This document shows, one piece after another, positions 58,780 to 64,000 of a stretch of 64,000 nt of DNA. Location of the stretch: the NCBI GenBank assembly GCA_905221605.1, contig CAJNDS010001924.1, positions 20,001 to 84,000 on the forward strand, written 5' to 3'. Position numbers and translations under genes: made by a program. The stretch's first letter is position 1; every line of letters begins with the position of its first letter. The notes under the pieces were generated by a model. That model was not told the DNA's origin. It did no database searches and was given only the letters and a program-made list of their open reading frames with translations. This DNA is from Symbiodinium natans (lineage: Eukaryota > Sar > Dinophyceae > Suessiales > Symbiodiniaceae).

Positions 58780-61080
58780 TTCGCGCGAGACCGCGCTGCA
58801 CAACTCCACTCTAGAAAATTAGCCGATCATACAACCGGCAAGAGTATTGTCTCGACGACTGCCCAGTCAATCCACAAGTACTTAGCTAGATGTTGGTGGG
58901 CTGGGCTTTTTAAAGTCTAAGTCTTGGCACTTAGGGGTTCCGGGCTCGGCCCCTAAACTTCCATCCTGTCCTTTTCCTGACCAAACAAACGCTCGACCCC
59001 AAGTACCTATGCCCTTTTCCTGACCATCTGCGAGGCCACGTCAACCCAACATTCTTGATCTAGGAAACCGATGACAGCCGCCAAGGCAATCCCGCTCATC
59101 GAGGTGCTGGTTCGCAAGTTTCAAAAACGTCAGCGACAGGCGATTTTGGCTTCTCGGACGAAAATTCCAAAAATAATACCCCAAGTTGTGGAACAATTTG
59201 GTGTTGACACACATATTGCATCAATGCTGCTGGAGGAACTCTGGTTGAGCTGCGACCGCCAGCCAAGCGCCGGCCCTGCGCCCCCGGCACAGCTGGCACA
59301 GGGCCCACTGGAAGAACTGCCAGTCCAGGTGCCTTGGGGCTCAGTGCATTGTACTTGGGGTTGTGTAACAGCCCAGCATATTGCGGTTTAGCCTTGTCGT
59401 GTACTAGTAGGACAACCAAGTTAGACAACTTGTAAATCGATGCGGCGTGACGTGTGATAAGGTTTGCTTGACATGGGCATAACAGTTGCTTCCACAGCCC
59501 TGTAAGAACATTGTCGTCTATGGCGCAATGATCGCTTCTCACAGGGCCAGCTTGCTTCCATCAAGCAGTTTGGGAAGGGTCTACGTCTCCCACCATGTGG
59601 GCCGGGGAAACCAGCCAAACAAGCACGACGTACTATTTCCCACCCTCAATATGCGGTTGTTAGATTTTAAGTCAACCATGCTCCTCGCTTCTTGGCCCGG
59701 CGTCCCGCCCGGTCGGGCCGTCCCCAAAGACCCTGCAGAGAGTCCCGCCGAGTACGAGAAACCTCCCGTCTTGAATCGTCGGCGCACAGGTCGCCGTCCC
59801 GCCGGCTGGGCAGCGGCAGACGATGGCTGCGACGCACGCCGGACGCAGTTTGGGTGCGCGCAGCGGAGCGATCAGCTCCCAGCTGTGCCTCGACCTGCTT
59901 CTCGGCAGGTTCATCAACATTTTCTTACTGCGTCTACGGGGGGCCATGGAACAACTGTATCAATATAATGTTTCATAACAAATTTCACCGCAAGCCCGTC
60001 ATGACCCAGTGATAATGCACCCCCCGGGCCAACACGACCGTCAGCTTCGGACTCATGCCAAGCGGGCTTCAGGGCTTAGCCGGCATAGGTTCAGAAGGCA
60101 GTGCCGCAGTGCCCGAAGGCTGAATGTTTTCATACACATACTGCTCCTCCTAGTTCCCACAGCTGAAGCTTTGAGGGTTTCCTATGTGGCTTAGCGTATC
60201 GGCCTGAGCAGTTGCAAAAGCCCCAGCCGAGTGTCCATCGAAACCTCGCGTAAAGCAGATCCGTCGCAGGGGGAATATCTTAAGCACGGACTTCATTGTG
60301 ATATGAAGTCCAGCTGTTGGCGGCCCAGCAAATGCATGCTGGGTTTCAAGCTTTGAGAGATGCCGGACATGAGCCACTTCCACAACAATGAGCCTTCGCA
60401 GCCAAGTGTGCGCAAGGGGTCCCGCGCACGGCGCAACGGGGCTTCTAATTTTGCGCTACTTACACCTATTGCGGGGCTACGCAATAGACATCGCCGCGCC
60501 ATCGTCGTCCCATGTCTGCTGGTTGTCCTCAAGCAAAGCTCAAAGCCTATTTCCTGAGAGTTTTTTGTAGGCTTGTCCATTGATTGGGACGAACGTTGAA
60601 GGCCTGTGCCCAAAACCATTCAACCCCTGGTTTTGCGGCGTCCGCACGAGGCAAAGATGGTGCATGCTTGTGACAGTTGACTGATTTGAAAGAAGCCTGG
60701 AGTATAAGTGCATAGCATGGTGTTTTCCCAGGAGGCATCACGCAAACTGCCGCATTAACGTCATGCTCCAGCATTGTATGCGTGGGCACATTCGGGACAT
60801 GTGTCAGTTTTTGTGCACTGATGTGCAAGAGTGGATCCCTTTGTAGCGAGTGTCAGCGTTTACTCCTACCACTGCATGTGGCACTAGCAACGCGATAGTA
60901 CCAGTCGTACTCGGCACCATCCGGCTAGCAGCAAATGTGATTGCAGCTGAGGATGGCCGACGAGTGAAGGTTTCGTGGCTGCATGTGGGGCATTGAGGGT
61001 TCACGGGGTTGCGCCGGGGTTGAAGTGTTGAACATGCCAACATCACAAGAGTCTGTTGCAATTCAAGCCTTGAACTTAGT
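58780..61080. other. Repeat-poor region with unassigned open frames
   Basis: Balanced composition, no telomeric units. Plus frames at 59071-59391 (helical start MTAAKAIPLIEVLVRKFQ) and 59823-59978 (51 codons with a hydrophobic stretch LCLDLLLGRFINIFLLRLRG) and minus frames at 60547-60828 and 60804-61061 (with CPTCSHETF) look protein-like. They overlap or conflict with opposite-strand frames. No family recognised; exons of an unknown gene are possible. Confidence 0.35.
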
Positions 61081-61082
61081 CG

Positions 61083-61720
61083 TCGGGCAAGCTCGTTTTA
61101 AGAACATCAGTCTGCCGAAGGAACCCCCCACCAACCACCCACCAACCCCCCCACCAACACCAACCCCCCACCAACCCAACCCCTCAGGTGGCCCCCCAGC
61201 CCTCCTCAACCAGCCCATGGTCTTGGAGTTCGCGCAGCACGGCTTCGCGTACCAACCACCAATCCCCGCACCAACCCCGCCGCCAACCCCCCCTCCCCCA
61301 ACCCTTTCCTCGCCTTGTAACCGGGCAAGCTCACTTTTCTCTTCATGCCTTCGAGAATAAGATCTGAAGCACATGTCCTGATGCATTCTTCCAAGCCCGT
61401 CACACACGCATTGTGCGCCCCCCCATCCCCCCGCAAAGTCGGGCAAGCTGGCGTTTTAGAGCACCACGCAGTCGAGAAGAACTGCTGCAAATTCTTTATG
61501 GATCGCGCGAAACCCGCCATGCAGGCGTAGTGTTTGCAAATGGGGGGTGTTGGCCCGCCCCCCCTCCCACCACCCAACCAAGCGTTTTTGTATGATCATG
61601 CCGTCAAGAGGAGTTGCTGCAAATACCATAATATGTATCCCTCCAAGCCCTTGATACGAGCATTGTGTTTGCTCATGACATGAGGGGGGCTTGAGTGCAT
61701 CTCTCGCGACAAGAAAGTGA
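61083..61720. repeat. Degenerate 120-140 bp tandem repeat
   Basis: Four diverged units starting near 61083, 61318, 61438 and 61579. They share CGGGCAAGCT, a TTTT run, TCGAGAA or TCAAGAG, TGCTGCAAAT, and a C-rich end (CCACCAACC or CCCCCC). The minus frame 61456-62106 runs through it. Confidence 0.65.
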
Positions 61721-62380
61721 ATTTTTGTTGATCCGTTTTGGCTCAAATAGTAATAGGAAATATGTGTTGATCCTAGAATGTCTTTTTGATCCCTTACCCC
61801 GAAACATCGAGACATTGATGAGGCTACGTATGCCAGCACGTGTCGGTACCTGTTTCGCATGCCTTTGCCCAAGAAAACCCATAGCAAGGATTTGTTTTCC
61901 TGTGTGTTGCCGACCCTATGGCGGCGAAGCCCCATTGGGTTTGTTTTTCTGGCAAGAGGCCACAGCGAAAAGTTCCACGCTATGTCGCTGCCGTGGCTGC
62001 CTTTATAGGTCAAGAAGACGCCCGCAAGGTCCGCTGGCGCGTGGCGAGGGGCGATCGGAACTTGGCTTGACGTGCTTTGTTTCTTGGTTTGGCGACCAAG
62101 CCACACAAATCATGCTCTGAGCCAGTAGCTGAGGCAAGGCCTACACCACAACGGCGGCGCGTTGAACATCAAGCAGTGTGGCGCCACGGCCCAGGCTGGA
62201 GAATGCAAGCCTGCAGCGCACTAGTAGCTCCGCTATGCTCCGCTTAAGCTTGCACTTGGGGCTTACGCAGCTGGGTTCATAGGAGAATTGCCGCTGTGGG
62301 CGACAATTCCTGACCCCAGACACGTGCTTAGAGCTCCAACTTGGATTACCATGCAGTGTTCACATAGTCGTTGTTGCGTC
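61721..62380. other. Repeat-free segment, open on both strands
   Basis: A plus frame to 62120 and the minus frame from 62106 are both open for over 120 codons. I cannot choose between them and see no domain. Confidence 0.3.
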
Positions 62381-63520
62381 GAGGATTTTAATTGATTTTA
62401 AGTAATTACAAAATTTTAAGTTTTTTTTTAATTTTCATGAATTTTAATTCGTTTTAATTTTTTAAAAAATAATTTTTGACTAATTCTGATTAAGTTTAGT
62501 TTATTATTGAAATAAAAGCAAATAAATTTTTGTTTGACTATTTTTGTTTTTTAAATGAATTTTATTCAATTTTAATTGGTTTTAGTTCATGTTAATTCAT
62601 TTTAAATATTTTTGAACTGATTTTAAGAAATATATTCTGCTAATTGTAATTGCTTTTTAATGAATTTTAATGATTCTTTCATGGTTTTTAATTCATTAAA
62701 AATAATTAGAATTAGTAAGTAATTTTAATCAAAACTTAATGAGTTTTTCTTAATTTAATTCATTTTAATTCGGTTTAATTAATGTTATTTAGTTTTAACT
62801 AATTTAGTTAATTGTATTTCTTTAAATTTAAGTAAAATTTTCATTTATTTTGATTAAGTTTAATCAGTTTTAGTTATTTAGTTTTGCTACTTTTTTAGTT
62901 AATCTTAATAACTTTTTAATTTTCGTTTAATCTATTTCAATTAATTTTAATTAATGTTGATTGATTTGATTAATTTTTGATTGCTTTTAAATTTTACCAT
63001 CTTTTTATTTATAACCATTTTTTCTAATTTTAATTGTTTTTTTATTTTTAAGTATTTTTCATTAATCTTTAATTAATTTAATGAATTTTAATTAGTTCAT
63101 GAATTGTATTAGTTTTTAATTAATTTTTAATTAGTTTTTAAATTTTTAAGTAATTTTCATTAACTTTTAATTGGTTTTATCTAATTTTTTCAGTAATTTT
63201 AATTAATTACCTTTAACTAATTTCAATTGTTTTTTTAAATTTGAATTAATACTAATTAATTTTCAAACTCATAGTTAAACTATTTTTTGTTTGTTTTCCA
63301 GCTGATATTACTTAGTTCTAATTCATGTTAATTGATTTGAACTATTTTTAATCAGTGCTCTTTAAAACTTGGTTCCCTTAATTTTAATTAGTTTCAAATA
63401 ATTTCGTTAATCCAATAACTTGTTCGAATATTTTTAGTTAATGTTATGTATTGTTATTTAATTAACATTTTAATAAGTTCTAATTAATTTAAATCATTTT
63501 AGAATAATTCTAAATGCTGT
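62380..63520. repeat. AT-rich low-complexity tract 2
   Basis: About 1.1 kb of TTTTAATTAATTTT-like words, extremely AT-rich. Very like tract 1 at 57630-58270; no gene. Confidence 0.95.
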
Positions 63521-63591
63521 TTGTGTTCAAGCAAAAGATGTTTCTTTCACCAAACAGAGACAGACAGACGTAAGTATGATAGCGTGTAGGT

Positions 63592-63680
63592 GTGTATGTA
63601 TGTATGTATGTATGTATGTATGTATGTATGTATGTATGTATGTATGTATGTGTATGTACGTATGTGTGTGTTTTGTGGAT
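63592..63680. repeat. GTAT microsatellite
   Basis: About 15 GTAT units then TGTG and TATA words. The frames through it are spurious. Confidence 0.97.
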
Positions 63681-63870
63681 TTATATGTGTATATATATAC
63701 ACATAAGGAAAGGCATAGGCCACTTTTGTCCAGGGTCACCTTTGCCACCGCCCCAAAAAAGCCCGTCAGCCCGAAACTTCAAACATCTGTGCATGGCGTG
63801 ATTTTGGGATGGGGGGTAGTTTAGGGGCTGAAGTTTACCAGCCGACAGTCTAAGTGCCCAAAGCTTCACA

Positions 63871-63900
63871 GGGGGGGGGGGGGGGGGGGGGGGGGGGGGA
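63871..63900. repeat. Poly-G run
   Basis: About 29 G followed by AAAGGGAGGGAGGG. Confidence 0.97.
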
Positions 63901-64000
63901 AAGGGAGGGAGGGCGGAGGAGGGAGAATGTTCCAGAACTCTGGACTTCAAACAGTTTTGAATTGATTTTTCATGTAGCTCTTGCACCTTCACACGCTGAA

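Noticed and set aside
61456-62106. 216-codon minus ORF
   Set aside because: It runs through a degenerate tandem repeat and is opposed by a 141-codon plus frame; no domain seen.
1-64000. CRISPR arrays, bacterial operons, promoters with -10/-35 boxes
   Set aside because: Repeats here are directly contiguous telomere-like or microsatellite units without unique spacers, and the gene structure is eukaryotic.

Overview
The window looks like nuclear DNA of a dinoflagellate. Three things in the sequence point there. First, an exact copy of the 22-nt dinoflagellate spliced leader sits at 28594-28615. Second, CCCTAAA/TTTAGGG repeats (the plant- and dinoflagellate-type telomere unit) are scattered as interstitial tracts through the first 57 kb. 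Third, the spliceable exons I can find use AG|G acceptors and a mixture of GT, GC and GA donors, as dinoflagellate genes do. There is no prokaryotic operon structure and I found no convincing tRNA, rRNA or CRISPR.

Main result: almost no long ORF here is a real gene, but a chain of very short plus-strand exons (about 20-125 nt) can be read across the repeat-filled DNA. From 27.6 to 41.0 kb these exons give, in order and mostly in compatible phase, a complete six-transmembrane voltage-gated cation-channel domain: S1, S2, S2-S3 linker, S3, S3-S4 loop, S4 (arginine at every third residue), S5, pore helix, selectivity filter SGGIDW, and S6 running into ITGIFVDNA. Upstream exons (1.8-24.7 kb) read as a charged or proline/alanine-rich N-terminal region. 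Downstream exons (about 44.7-56.5 kb) read as a C-terminal region with one EF-hand-like segment. I read this as one or more genes at least 55 kb long whose introns are built largely from telomere-like repeats. The intron ends are often inverted with respect to each other: TTTAGGG-type after the donor, CCCTAAA-type before the acceptor.

Two independent coding units lie inside introns. At 4.57-6.68 kb there is a 703-codon FNIP-repeat protein with 27 nearly identical 22-residue repeats that vary mainly at two adjacent residues. At 28.59-30.25 kb there is an intronless, broken gene copy that starts with a relic spliced leader and is bounded on both sides by telomeric repeats, so it is a retroposed mRNA.

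Layout: 1-57.2 kb is repeat-bounded introns and short exons plus the two nested units, small inverted-repeat elements (21.35, 41.84, 55.69 kb), microsatellites and homopolymers. From about 57.25 kb the telomeric repeats stop. The rest holds a simple AT-rich tract (57.6-58.3), a C-rich minisatellite (58.28-58.77), unassigned repeat-free DNA (58.8-61.1), a degenerate 120-140 bp tandem repeat (61.08-61.7), a second AT-rich tract (62.4-63.5) and a GTAT microsatellite with a poly-G run at the end. All exon boundaries are read by eye from sequence and need transcript support.
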